NCBI GenBank assembly: GCA_005116955.1
Contig: SWDI01000001.1
Location: forward strand, 479,508-543,507
Length of the DNA: 64,000 nucleotides
Direction of reading: 5' to 3'
Source of the DNA: Nitrospira sp.
GTDB taxonomy: Bacteria > Nitrospirota > Nitrospiria > Nitrospirales > Nitrospiraceae
A model generated the notes under the pieces. The model was not told the DNA's origin. It ran no database searches and worked only from the letters and a program-made list of their open reading frames with translations. The position numbers were made by a program, and so were the translations under genes. Positions 27,574 to 36,174 of the stretch are shown piece by piece (the first letter of the stretch is position 1; each line of letters starts with the position of its first letter).

Positions 27574-27774
27574 GGCCCCATCATACCGTGCAGATCGTGC
27601 TGTCGGCTACATGGAAAGAGGATTGGGCTGGACGGTGTCTGCCGTCTAGGTTTTCTGACGTGACGCACACGATGTTTCAGCAGAATCCTGGTGTTACCGG
27701 ACAAGTTGCCACATAATGGATCGGTACAGCACATAACGGACTGGAAGGCCTGGTAAGGGACCTGGCCTAGCGTC

Positions 27775-30700
27775 ATGGGTGTGCCTGGAGCGTGGGTGAT
27801 GATGGTGGATGGCGTGAGCATGGTCTGGATCATTGCAGCGGCCAATGTTTTGTTGATCGCTTCCTTGATCGTTTCTCTCATACGGACATCCCAGCGAGCA
27901 CGCCGCGCGAGGATCTGTGCGGAGGCCCAAAGAATCCGATTCCAGGAAAATGAGCAGCGACTCCGGAGTATGTTGGAAGCTGAACCCCATGGGATATTGG
28001 TCATCGGGCTCGACTACCGGGTGCTTCAACTCAATCCTGCGGGCTGTCTCCTCTTCGATGCGGGATTTCCAGAAGAGATCGTGGGGACAGATGTTCGAAC
28101 GTATATCCAGACGAACGATTGTCTACAGGTCGAAGAAATGCATAAGGCGGCCGGGGAAGGCCGGGAAACCTGTGGAAAGGGGCGGCTCGTCGGACTAGCA
28201 GGGCAGGTCCGGTGGGTCGAGATCACCTTCGTCCCACTTCCAGCCAGTGACGGCATCGTGCAAGCGGTTCTTAGCGTCGTCCGAGATGTTACCGAGCAAC
28301 GCCGTGCCGATCGTCGGCAAGCGCTCCAGCACGCTGTGGCCAAAGTGCTCGCAGGTGCCTCCACCGTCGAACAAGCGATCCCTGACCTTCTCCAGGCTCT
28401 TGTCGTGAGTCTCGATTGGCATGTCGGTCTGTTCTGGCGGGTGCAAGAGGACCGACGAGCCATTGTCTGCACGCAGGACTGGGCGGTTGATACAACGGTG
28501 GTGCAGGAGTTCATGAGAAGACGTCGGCAGGAGGTCTACACGGCCGGGGCTGATCTGCCGGGGCACTGTTGGGCTCGTGGGGAGTCGCTGTGGGTGGAAG
28601 ATATCGCAAGAGCCACGATGGTGACATGTGGGTCTGTCGAAGCGACGGGAATGCTGCACGCAGCCTGTGCGTTTCCGATTTGGCTGCGGGCGAACGTGTA
28701 CGGCGTCATCGAGCTCTTCAGCAGCGAGCCTCAGGCTGAGGATTGGGATTTACTGAGAACCTTGAGCACGGTCGGTAGACAGATCGGCCTGTTCGTCGAA
28801 CGAACTGAAGTGGAAGCGGCACTGCATGAGAACGAAGCCCGGACCAGCCTCATTATCGACACCGCTCTCGACGCTGTGATGACGGTGGATCATATGGGCC
28901 GGATTACCGAGTGGAATGCCCAGGCTGAGCAGGTGTTTGGCTGGTCGGCACATGAGGTGATCGGGCGTGATGTTGCCGATACCATCTTTCCGTTGTCCCA
29001 GCGACTCAGCTATCGCGAGTATGTTCAGCGGCTCCTTGAACCCAGGGATGGGCCCCTCTCAAACCGGCTGGTCGAAATGATCGGGCTCCGGCGCGACAGC
29101 CGGGAGTTTCCAGTGGAAATCGCCATGACGCCGTTAGCCTTCGAGGGGGCCGCCATCTTCAGTGCATTTATCCGAGATATCACGAGCCGGAAAGAAGCGG
29201 AGCACGCGCAGAAGAATTATGCCCGACAGTTGGAGCATGTCAATCAGCAGCTGGATGCTGCCTTGCGGGAGGCCAAAGCCGCCACCGAGGCCAAGTCGGC
29301 GTTCCTGGCGACCATGAGCCACGAAATCCGGACACCGATGAACGGTGTGATCGGCATGACAGATCTATTGCTTGATACGAACCTGACTGACGAGCAGAGG
29401 GAATCCGCTGAAATCGTTCGGACCTGTGGCCATCACTTGTTAACGATCATCAACGACATTCTCGATTTCTCCAAGATTGAAGCAGGGAAACTGGACTTAG
29501 AGACGATTGAATTTGATCTTCGTCTTGCCATCGACGAGTCGTTGGATCTTGTGGCTGAACGTGCGTCATCCAAAGGGCTCAATCTGGCCTGTCTCTTCCA
29601 CGCCGATGTGCCGCGCAATCTGTGTGGTGATCCGGGTCGCCTCCGGCAGGTGGTGATGAACTTAACGGCGAACGCCATCAAGTTTACCGAACACGGCGAT
29701 GTGGTGGTGGAAGTGACGGTTGAGGCTCAATCGACGGAGGATGCGAGGATTCGCGTTGCCGTTACAGACACCGGCATCGGGATTCCCGAGCAAGCCCGAG
29801 AACGGCTGTTTCGGTCGTTCAGCCAGGCCGATGGGTCGACGACGAGGAAATATGGTGGGACCGGTCTCGGTCTTGCGATTTCCAAACGTCTTGTCGAGAT
29901 GATGGGCGGAACAATTGGGGTGATGAGCCGAGTTGGGGAGGGGAGCTGTTTCTGGTTTATGGTGAATTTGGGTAAGCAGCCTGATGGCTCCCGCAGTGCC
30001 GATCCCGCTGCCGCTGTGTTGGCAGGTCTCCGCATCTTGATTGTGGATGATAAGGCCATCAATCGAAGGATCTTGGAGCTGATGACGAAGAAATGGGGCA
30101 TGCAACCGACACTCATCCACAGCGGCTCCGAGGCGTTGGATGTTTTGAGCGGTCGGCACGGGCAACCACGGTTCAATCTGGCGCTCTTGGATGTGGATAT
30201 GAGTCCGACGGATGGGATTGAATTGGCACGTGCGATACAGGCACAGGCTGAAGGAGGCGAGACCAAACTTGTGCTGCTCACGTCGTTCGGTCGGCGGGGA
30301 GATGCGAAGACAGCCAAAGAAGCGGGACTCGCAGCCTACCTGACCAAGCCGATTCGTGAACGGCAGTTGCATGATTGTCTCGTCGCGGTCCTCGCACAGC
30401 GCCCCGGCAGTTCAGGTCAGTCGACCACGAGAGATTCGCCGACACTCATTACTCGGCACACCCTTGCTGAGACCCAGGCCAAGGTGGATCTCCGTATTCT
30501 CCTGGCCGAGGATAACATCATCAATCAAAAAGTAGCCGTTCGCCTCTTCCAGCGGTTGGGGTATCGAATCGATGTCGTGGCCAACGGGCGTGAGGCCGTC
30601 GAGGCGGTATCGCGCATACGCTATGATGTGGTGTTCATGGATTGCCAGATGCCAGACATGGATGGCTTCGAAGCGACAAGCCTCATTCGCGAACATGAGG

Positions 30701-30987
30701 CGGCCGGAACTGTTTCGAGTTGCGATTTTCAGGTCTCAGGCTCAAGCTCGGAACCTGCCGGCCTCCAATCAGAAACTCGTTGCCCGGAACGTGAAACTCC
30801 TCGGCGGGTGCTGATTATTGCCATGACGGCAAACGCCATGCAGGGAGACCGTGAACAGTGTCTGGCTGCGGGGATGGACGACTATCTCTCCAAACCTATT
30901 TCGGTAGACGCGCTGGCTGGCGTCCTGCGCCGAGTGAATCAGGAACAGGGACGGTTCGGACCCGACAAAAGCCAAGAAGCCGCATAG
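27775..30987 (+). CDS. Large hybrid histidine kinase (PAS-GAF-PAS-HisKA-HATPase-REC-REC)
   Basis: A 1070-residue hybrid kinase. One hydrophobic helix near 15-37 is followed by PAS (about 60-178), GAF (about 195-345), a second PAS (about 350-475, 'TALDAVMTVDHMGRITEWN'), a coiled coil, HisKA with H516 in '[16 protein letters not shown]', HATPase ('VVMNLTANAIKFTE', 'DTGIGIPEQARERLF', '[13 protein letters not shown]'), a receiver with D806 and a second receiver with D956 in 'VVFMDCQMPDMDG'. The second receiver carries an extra segment of about 35 Ser/Glu/Pro-rich residues between its fourth strand and the conserved 'IAMTANAMQGDRE', apparently an insertion. The output partner is unknown. Confidence 0.92.
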   Translation: MGVPGAWVMMVDGVSMVWIIAAANVLLIASLIVSLIRTSQRARRARICAEAQRIRFQENEQRLRSMLEAEPHGILVIGLDYRVLQLNPAGCLLFDAGFPEEIVGTDVRTYIQTNDCLQVEEMHKAAGEGRETCGKGRLVGLAGQVRWVEITFVPLPASDGIVQAVLSVVRDVTEQRRADRRQALQHAVAKVLAGASTVEQAIPDLLQALVVSLDWHVGLFWRVQEDRRAIVCTQDWAVDTTVVQEFMRRRRQEVYTAGADLPGHCWARGESLWVEDIARATMVTCGSVEATGMLHAACAFPIWLRANVYGVIELFSSEPQAEDWDLLRTLSTVGRQIGLFVERTEVEAALHENEARTSLIIDTALDAVMTVDHMGRITEWNAQAEQVFGWSAHEVIGRDVADTIFPLSQRLSYREYVQRLLEPRDGPLSNRLVEMIGLRRDSREFPVEIAMTPLAFEGAAIFSAFIRDITSRKEAEHAQKNYARQLEHVNQQLDAALREAKAATEAKSAFLATMSHEIRTPMNGVIGMTDLLLDTNLTDEQRESAEIVRTCGHHLLTIINDILDFSKIEAGKLDLETIEFDLRLAIDESLDLVAERASSKGLNLACLFHADVPRNLCGDPGRLRQVVMNLTANAIKFTEHGDVVVEVTVEAQSTEDARIRVAVTDTGIGIPEQARERLFRSFSQADGSTTRKYGGTGLGLAISKRLVEMMGGTIGVMSRVGEGSCFWFMVNLGKQPDGSRSADPAAAVLAGLRILIVDDKAINRRILELMTKKWGMQPTLIHSGSEALDVLSGRHGQPRFNLALLDVDMSPTDGIELARAIQAQAEGGETKLVLLTSFGRRGDAKTAKEAGLAAYLTKPIRERQLHDCLVAVLAQRPGSSGQSTTRDSPTLITRHTLAETQAKVDLRILLAEDNIINQKVAVRLFQRLGYRIDVVANGREAVEAVSRIRYDVVFMDCQMPDMDGFEATSLIREHEAAGTVSSCDFQVSGSSSEPAGLQSETRCPERETPRRVLIIAMTANAMQGDREQCLAAGMDDYLSKPISVDALAGVLRRVNQEQGRFGPDKSQEAA

Positions 30988-31014
30988 CTCACATTTTCCT
31001 ATCAGCGCCCCCTC

Positions 31015-31710
31015 TCACGTCAACTCAAGCGTCAATTGCTCTGGCGCTTTGGTTCGCTTAGTCGGTCCGGCTGACCGGGGTGATGGGGTTAAGGCATGAG
31101 TCGGGTAGGGCGTGGGACGATCCTCGATCAGCTGAGTCGGTGACAGGAGTTCCTGCAAGGCGCCGTGACAGAATCCGCAGTGATGGCGTTTTGGCTGGAT
31201 CGTTCTTCGGTGCCGTCGATAGAGTCGCCCGCAGTCTTGGCATCGCCAGGCGAATTTCGCTAAGGCCAGTACTTCCTTCTCTAGCGTGTGGTACGTCGTT
31301 ACGGCGACTGTTCCTGTTCGATTCATCTGCGCCATCTTCCGCAAAAACTCCAGGCCATGATCAGGTCGACGTTTCAATACATCGAATTGCCATTGATGAA
31401 TCATTTCATGAGCCAAGGTGTTGAGCAGTTCCTGTTCCGCGTAGGGTGTCCGTGCGGTGAGCTGTTCAAAGAGCGGGAGAGATAGGCGAATTTCTCGACG
31501 GCTGTGAGTCAGGGTGAGGGGGGAGAAGGTCTTTGGCCCTTCGCGACAGGCAAACATCCCAACCGAGGAGGTCAGGCGCTGACTCCAGACGATCTCGATC
31601 GGCTTCAGTGAACCGGCAAAGTACTGTGTGTTCAAGTGCTGCCAACGAGCCTGTAGCCATTCTGAAGAAAGGAGTACCGACAGGCTCGGGGTGGACGAGG
31701 ATGGACTCAT
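31015..31710 (-). CDS. SprT-family zinc metalloprotease-like protein
   Basis: A 231-residue protein with the SprT/Spartan-like domain: 'LNTLAHEMIHQWQF' gives HExxH at 101-105. A zinc ribbon follows, with Cys pairs in 'CQDCGRLYRRHRR' and 'HHCGFC'. Eukaryotic Spartan removes DNA-protein crosslinks; the role of bacterial SprT is uncertain. The C-terminal 35 residues are Thr/Pro-rich and probably disordered. Its start overlaps the stop of the upstream deoxyhypusine-synthase-like gene by 4 bases, indicating an operon with gmhA. Confidence 0.85.
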   Translation of the reverse strand: MSPSSSTPSLSVLLSSEWLQARWQHLNTQYFAGSLKPIEIVWSQRLTSSVGMFACREGPKTFSPLTLTHSRREIRLSLPLFEQLTARTPYAEQELLNTLAHEMIHQWQFDVLKRRPDHGLEFLRKMAQMNRTGTVAVTTYHTLEKEVLALAKFAWRCQDCGRLYRRHRRTIQPKRHHCGFCHGALQELLSPTQLIEDRPTPYPTHALTPSPRSAGPTKRTKAPEQLTLELT

Positions 31711-32696
31711 CCCAATTCCTCCAGCACGGCCGCCGCGAGCAACGGCAGCATGATCTCGTGGTGGCCAGTCAAGGAATAGCCCTGGCCGCCCTTTTGCGTG
31801 GGGCGCCGCACGACGTTGGTCTGTGGTCGGTAATGGGAGAGAAAGTCCATATTCACGGTCGTAATGTTGGCGATCGGATGGCCGAGGTTTCTCCCTAATG
31901 ACAGTGTTTTGAGAAAGACCTCTGGCAGAATCACCGCCGAGCCGACGTTCAGGTAGACGCCCCCTTCCATCCCAGCGACGACAGCGGTCAAACGCCTGAA
32001 GTCCAGGAGAGACGTGGCTCCGATGGCTGCGCCGTCCGCCGAAGGGTGCATGTGGATAATGTCGGTTCCGACCGCGACATGCACGGTCACCGGAATACCG
32101 AGTGTTGCTCCTGTGGCGAGAATACTGACGGCTCGATTCGGGAATTGATCGGCTGTGTGGTTCATGTAGCGCCCGATGGCTTCACCCAGCCCCTGACCGT
32201 CTTTCGCGCCACGCGTGATGGCGTCATTCAGAATCCGTCCCGTTTCTTCCGCCATGCCAAACCGGCCATTATCGATCTCGGCATCGACTTCTTCGGAGGT
32301 ATGGCCCATGAGGGCCAATTCGAAGTCGTGAATAATTCCTGCCCCGTTCATGGCCACTGCTGTGATGATCCCTCGTTCCATCAAGTCCGTGATGATCGGG
32401 GACAGCCCCACCTTGATGACATGGGCGCCGATCCCGAGGATGACGGGGCGGCGCTTTCGATGCGCCTTCACGATGGCCTGGGTAACGGCCCGCAATGTTG
32501 TGACCGCGAGGATGTTTGGAAGGCGGGACGAGAAGGTCGAGAAAGTCCCTCCGCGTTTCCATGGCGCGGCCAAGTCTGAAAGCCGAACCTTGCTGTGTCG
32601 TTTTTTTAGCGGATAGGTCTTGAGGTCAGACGCATTGATCGGAGGGATCAAAGCGGGAGGCCGAGTCGAGGAAGTCCGATCAGGACGCTTTCCCAA
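31707..32696 (-). CDS. Deoxyhypusine-synthase-like protein
   Basis: A 329-residue soluble protein with Rossmann-like features ('VILGIGAHVIKVGLSPIITD', 'GIITAVAMNGAGIIHDFELA') that I associate with the bacterial deoxyhypusine-synthase-like NAD-binding family. 'FGMAEETGRILNDAI' and 'VGTDIIHMHPSADGAAIG' look like active-site loops. Bacteria lack hypusine, so true deoxyhypusine synthase activity is unlikely; related enzymes act on polyamines such as homospermidine. It overlaps gmhA by 17 bases and sprT by 4, so it is expressed with heptose biosynthesis. The family call is from memory and moderately sure; the substrate is unknown. Confidence 0.55.
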   Translation of the reverse strand: MGKRPDRTSSTRPPALIPPINASDLKTYPLKKRHSKVRLSDLAAPWKRGGTFSTFSSRLPNILAVTTLRAVTQAIVKAHRKRRPVILGIGAHVIKVGLSPIITDLMERGIITAVAMNGAGIIHDFELALMGHTSEEVDAEIDNGRFGMAEETGRILNDAITRGAKDGQGLGEAIGRYMNHTADQFPNRAVSILATGATLGIPVTVHVAVGTDIIHMHPSADGAAIGATSLLDFRRLTAVVAGMEGGVYLNVGSAVILPEVFLKTLSLGRNLGHPIANITTVNMDFLSHYRPQTNVVRRPTQKGGQGYSLTGHHEIMLPLLAAAVLEELG

Positions 32697-33258
32697 GGAA
32701 ATGATCCTCTACCAGTTCGCACAGGACGTGGCCGAGCGTGATGTGACTTTCTTGAATCCGAGACGTGACCGTAGACGGAACGATGAAAGGGTAATCGACC
32801 AACGCGGCCAGCTTTCCGCCGTTGGCGCCCGTCCAGGCAATCGTGGTCAAGCCACCGTCGCGAGCCGCCGCGACGCCTTTCAGCACGTTTGGAGAATTCC
32901 CGCTGGTGCTGATGCCAATCGCAATGTCCCCTTTTCGGCCATGCGCGCGCACCTGGCGGGCGAAGAGTTCTTCGTACCCATAGTCATTCGCGATGCAGGT
33001 AATGGCGGCGATGTCTGTCGCCAAGGCAATTGCGGGCAACGGCATGCGGTCGGCCTTGTACCGTCCGACGAACTCCGCCGCAATATGGGCCGCATCGGTG
33101 GCGCTGCCACCGTTGCCGAACAGCAAGACTTTATAGCCGTCGCGAAAGGCCGCTACGAGCAGCCGTGCGACCTGCACGATGCGGTCGGCATGTTCACACG
33201 CGAACTTCTGTTTCACGCTCGCGCTATCGGTAAACGCCGCCAAGACTGAATCCTTCAT
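32680..33258 (-). CDS. gmhA: Phosphoheptose isomerase GmhA
   Basis: A 192-residue SIS-domain isomerase converting sedoheptulose 7-phosphate to D-glycero-D-manno-heptose 7-phosphate, the first ADP-heptose step. It has 'LLFGNGGSATDAAHIAAEFVGRY' (only part quoted), 'GISTSGNSPNVLKG' and the C-terminal zinc/active-site 'QESHITLGHVLCELVE'. ATG 33258 gives the usual length; upstream in-frame codons to 33294 look non-coding. It is the first gene of gmhA, DHS-like, sprT. Confidence 0.93.
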   Translation of the reverse strand: MKDSVLAAFTDSASVKQKFACEHADRIVQVARLLVAAFRDGYKVLLFGNGGSATDAAHIAAEFVGRYKADRMPLPAIALATDIAAITCIANDYGYEELFARQVRAHGRKGDIAIGISTSGNSPNVLKGVAAARDGGLTTIAWTGANGGKLAALVDYPFIVPSTVTSRIQESHITLGHVLCELVEDHFLGKAS

Positions 33259-33312
33259 GGGCGCGATTCTAGGCGAGGTCATTGATCCTGTCAAACGGAA
33301 CGGGTGTGCCTA

Positions 33313-34251
33313 TTACGACTTCGCGGGGGGTGAGATCCCAGGTTGTCTCATGGCATTCATTGCCAGTGCGATCATTGAGCCGACATCAGACACGCTTGCC
33401 GGCAGGATAAGGGTATTGGTCGTTTTCGCTAACTCACCGAACTTGGTGATGTACTGCTCCGCGACGCGGAGCTGAACGGCCTCTTGCCCTCCGGGAACCT
33501 GAATCGTTTCAGCGACTCTTCGGAGGCCCTCTGCCGTGGCCTGTGCAATGGCGAGAATGGCGGATGCCGCGCCCTCCGCTTCGTTGATCTGTTGCTGCTT
33601 CTTGGCTTCCGATGCCTTAATCACTTGTTGCTTTTCACCTTCCGCCTGGTTGATCGCGGCATCACGTTCGCCTTCTGAGGTCAAAATCAATGCGCGCTTC
33701 TCCCGTTCCGCACGCATCTGCTTCTCCATCGCGTTCAGAACATCCTTCGGCGGGGTGATGTTTTTGATTTCGTAACGGAGAACTTTGACGCCCCAAGGCT
33801 CCGATGCTTTATCCAATTCGTTGACCACCTGAGCATTGATCGTGGTTCGGGCTTCGAATGTCTTGTCCAGTTCGATTTTCCCGATCTCACTTCTCAGCGC
33901 CGTCTGGGCCAATTGCGTGAGCGCAAACTGATAGTCGCTGATTCCGTAGGATGCGCGTTCCGGATTCAGGACCCGCATATACAGGATTCCATCGACATGT
34001 ACCTGAACATTGTCGCGGGTGATGCAGACTTGCTCCGGAATATCGACGGCGTTTTCCTTCAGCACGTGCCTGTATCGGATCACGTCGATGAACGGCACCA
34101 AGATGTGGAATCCCGCATCCAGCGTCGAACCGTATTTGCCTAAGCGTTCCACGACATAGGCGCTCTGTTGAGGGACGACGACCGCCGTCTTCGCGATGAC
34201 GATTAAGACGATCACCGCCAGGGCGATGACCACGAATGTTCCACCTTCCAT
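33313..34251 (-). CDS. SPFH/stomatin-like membrane protein (QmcA/paraslipin type)
   Basis: A 312-residue protein with one N-terminal membrane helix ('FVVIALAVIVLIVIAKTAVV'), then the SPFH domain ('VPQQSAYVVERLGKYGSTLD', 'ARTTINAQVVNELDKASEPW') and a long charged coiled coil rich in Glu, Lys and Ala ('EGERDAAINQAEGEKQQVIK'). Such proteins form ring-like membrane scaffolds that organise proteases and lipid domains. ATG 34251 has gaggt 7 bases upstream; the open frame to 34377 runs into the nfeD gene. It pairs with the NfeD gene 26 bases upstream. Confidence 0.92.
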   Translation of the reverse strand: MEGGTFVVIALAVIVLIVIAKTAVVVPQQSAYVVERLGKYGSTLDAGFHILVPFIDVIRYRHVLKENAVDIPEQVCITRDNVQVHVDGILYMRVLNPERASYGISDYQFALTQLAQTALRSEIGKIELDKTFEARTTINAQVVNELDKASEPWGVKVLRYEIKNITPPKDVLNAMEKQMRAEREKRALILTSEGERDAAINQAEGEKQQVIKASEAKKQQQINEAEGAASAILAIAQATAEGLRRVAETIQVPGGQEAVQLRVAEQYITKFGELAKTTNTLILPASVSDVGSMIALAMNAMRQPGISPPAKS

Positions 34252-34277
34252 GTCGTTACCTCGTTCGAGAGAGATTG

Positions 34278-34706
34278 CTATTCCTGTCTCACCCAGAGCA
34301 TCAGACCGTCTACCTTGATGACCGTCGCACGTTGTCCTGCAGAAAGAGACGTCGTTCCGACGTTCCGCGCACCCCACGTGGAACCGCGCAATTCAACTTT
34401 CCCCGTATGCTCCGGCTGCAGGTGGTCGATCAGGATCGCCGTCTCTCCGATCATGGTGTCCATCGCCTGCGGGGGATGCCGTTGTGTCAGGTGAATCAAT
34501 GGCCCGCGTAACAGCAGCAACGAGAGGATCGCCACAATGGAGAACAACAGCCACTGGAGCCAGTCGGCTGTGATGACATCCAGACCGGTCAGGGCACCGA
34601 CCATCACGGCGGCGATGCCGAAGAACAAGAGGTAAAACCCTCCGGGAGACGCCATCTCTGCGCCGACCAAGGCCAGGCCCAGAAACATCCAATACCACCA
34701 GATCAT
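34278..34706 (-). CDS. NfeD-like membrane protein
   Basis: A 142-residue short-form NfeD: hydrophobic N-terminal half with about three helices ('WMFLGLALVGAEMASPGGFY', 'LLFSIVAILSLLLLRG'), then a C-terminal OB-fold domain ('GETAILIDHLQPEHTGKVEL', ending 'ATVIKVDGLMLWVRQE'). NfeD proteins are standard genetic and physical partners of SPFH proteins; the SPFH gene follows directly. No serine protease domain is present. Confidence 0.9.
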   Translation of the reverse strand: MIWWYWMFLGLALVGAEMASPGGFYLLFFGIAAVMVGALTGLDVITADWLQWLLFSIVAILSLLLLRGPLIHLTQRHPPQAMDTMIGETAILIDHLQPEHTGKVELRGSTWGARNVGTTSLSAGQRATVIKVDGLMLWVRQE

Positions 34707-34817
34707 CGAACAGCCCTCGTTGTGTGCGGTAAGATGGTTTGAGGAAATGGTGATGCTGGAAAAGTCTAAGCCCGATTCCTCAGCCCGTCAAGCGGCGTGC
34801 CGTGTGGTATCCGTGAA

Positions 34818-34847
34818 TTGATCACGTACTCACGGCGATGATATAGT
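34818..34847 (+). promoter_or_regulatory. Promoter of the CARF-HEPN gene
   Basis: TTGATC (34818-34823) and TATAGT (34842-34847) are separated by 18 bases. The -10 box ends 9 bases before the ATG at 34857, again suggesting a very short or absent leader. Confidence 0.45.
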
Positions 34848-34856
34848 TCGCGCGCG

Positions 34857-36113
34857 ATGGCACAAGACCAACCCATCAAGACGCTCGTGGTCGCATTGGT
34901 TGATGATGCGGCGGCGGCAGTCTATTCGATCAACAGGCTCAATCCGGAGGCCCTGTGTTTCGTGTTGCCTGAAGGAAGTAAGGCCTTGGTGGAATCGGAC
35001 ATACAACCGAAGATCCAGCAGATGCCGAGGCGGTGGGATTGGATTGTGCTGGCAGACGTGATGGAGTTCCCATCTCTCTATCAGACGATGGCCCGGTCGT
35101 TACCAGATCTCTTGCGGACTTGGGAAGTACAGCCGGGGGAGCTGGTTGTGGATCTGAGTGGAGCCACCCCGGCGATGGCGGGTGCGCTTACCTTGGTGGC
35201 GTTCCCATGGACTTCTCGGGTGGTCGAGCTGGCTCAGGCGCGCGACGGTCAGGAGGGCGATCGGGTCGAGTTGGGCACCAAGACGCTCGTCTGGACCCAA
35301 AGTAATCCCTGGGATGAGCAAGCAACTGTGTCACGTCGGGAAGGGTGCGAGTTATTTAACCGGGGTCTCTTTCGCGCCGCCGCCAAACTCTTCCATGGCG
35401 TAGAACTGCGAGTGAGTGGCGGGCACAAGCCGCTCCATCGTGCCTTCACCGATTTGGCCGAGGGCTACGAGTTATGGGAACGGTTTCAGTACCGGCAAGC
35501 GTGGGACAAGTTGAGAACGGCGACAAAGGCTCTGGAGATGGCGTCGCTGTGGGGCGGACCGGCTGGATTGAACGCGATCCTGCCTCATCTGAAGGCCAAC
35601 GCGAGTTTCCTTGAGAAGCTGGTGCTGGACCCTGCGGAGGTCAAAGAATACCTTGCGCTGGACCTGTTGGCATATGTGGGCAGGCATCTCCATGTTGGCC
35701 ATGACCCCGAAGGGGCGATGACAGCGCTCGTTCGTGCGCTGGAGGCGTTCGCGCAAGTCCGGCTCTATAAGTCGCACAAGATCAAGAGTTGGGATGTCTC
35801 GCCAGAACAGCTCCCGCAAGCGCTTCAAGAGACCTGCCGAACCTGTTATCTCGAAGACATTGATGGCAAGTACAAGCTGCCGCTCCAAGCGCAGTTTCGT
35901 GTGTTGGCCGGACTGGGCGATCAACTGGGCCAAGCCTTTCTCAAGGAATGGCCGAAGATGAAGCCGTTGCTGGATGCCGCGAACCATGCCGTGTTGGGAC
36001 ACGGCTTCGAGCCGATCAAAGTGGAGCGAGTGCAACAGCTGTACGATGTCGTTGTCCGACTCACCGGCGTTGCGGAGTCTTCGCTGCCGAAGTTTCCTGT
36101 CTTGAACCTCTGA
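34857..36113 (+). CDS. TIGR02710-like CARF-HEPN protein (Csm6-related), solitary
   Basis: A 418-residue protein that resembles the CRISPR-associated TIGR02710/Cas02710 family. Residues about 7-150 form a Rossmann-like CARF region: 'IKTLVVALVDD' strand, 'WDWIVLADVMEFPSLYQTM' and ligand-loop 'VVDLSGATPAMAGALTLVAF' (98-117), where such proteins usually read D-x-[TS]-GG-T-K-x-M. Residues 155-300 are helical, including 'HDPEGAMTALVRALEAFAQV' (282-301), a family-like repeat helix. The C-terminal 'LLDAANHAVLGHGFEPIK' (371-388) matches the HEPN RNase motif region, but Ala375 stands where the catalytic Arg is expected, while Asn376 and His382 remain. No cas1, cas2, cas10 or CRISPR array is in the window. 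It may be a stand-alone nucleotide-sensing protein with altered ligand or lost RNase activity. Family assignment is from memory of these motifs. Confidence 0.65.
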   Translation: MAQDQPIKTLVVALVDDAAAAVYSINRLNPEALCFVLPEGSKALVESDIQPKIQQMPRRWDWIVLADVMEFPSLYQTMARSLPDLLRTWEVQPGELVVDLSGATPAMAGALTLVAFPWTSRVVELAQARDGQEGDRVELGTKTLVWTQSNPWDEQATVSRREGCELFNRGLFRAAAKLFHGVELRVSGGHKPLHRAFTDLAEGYELWERFQYRQAWDKLRTATKALEMASLWGGPAGLNAILPHLKANASFLEKLVLDPAEVKEYLALDLLAYVGRHLHVGHDPEGAMTALVRALEAFAQVRLYKSHKIKSWDVSPEQLPQALQETCRTCYLEDIDGKYKLPLQAQFRVLAGLGDQLGQAFLKEWPKMKPLLDAANHAVLGHGFEPIKVERVQQLYDVVVRLTGVAESSLPKFPVLNL

Positions 36114-36174
36114 GCGTTCAGCGGCTCACTGTTAGGTATTGGAACTGAGGCCGACTGCTGAGAGCTGGTCACAC

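Noticed and set aside
27690-27774. Possible riboswitch upstream of the large kinase because of repeated acataa...gga strings
   Set aside because: The repeats are short and do not form a consistent fold.
32046-32579. 177-residue plus-strand frame
   Set aside because: Antisense to the deoxyhypusine-synthase-like gene, with Asp/His-rich random-like sequence.
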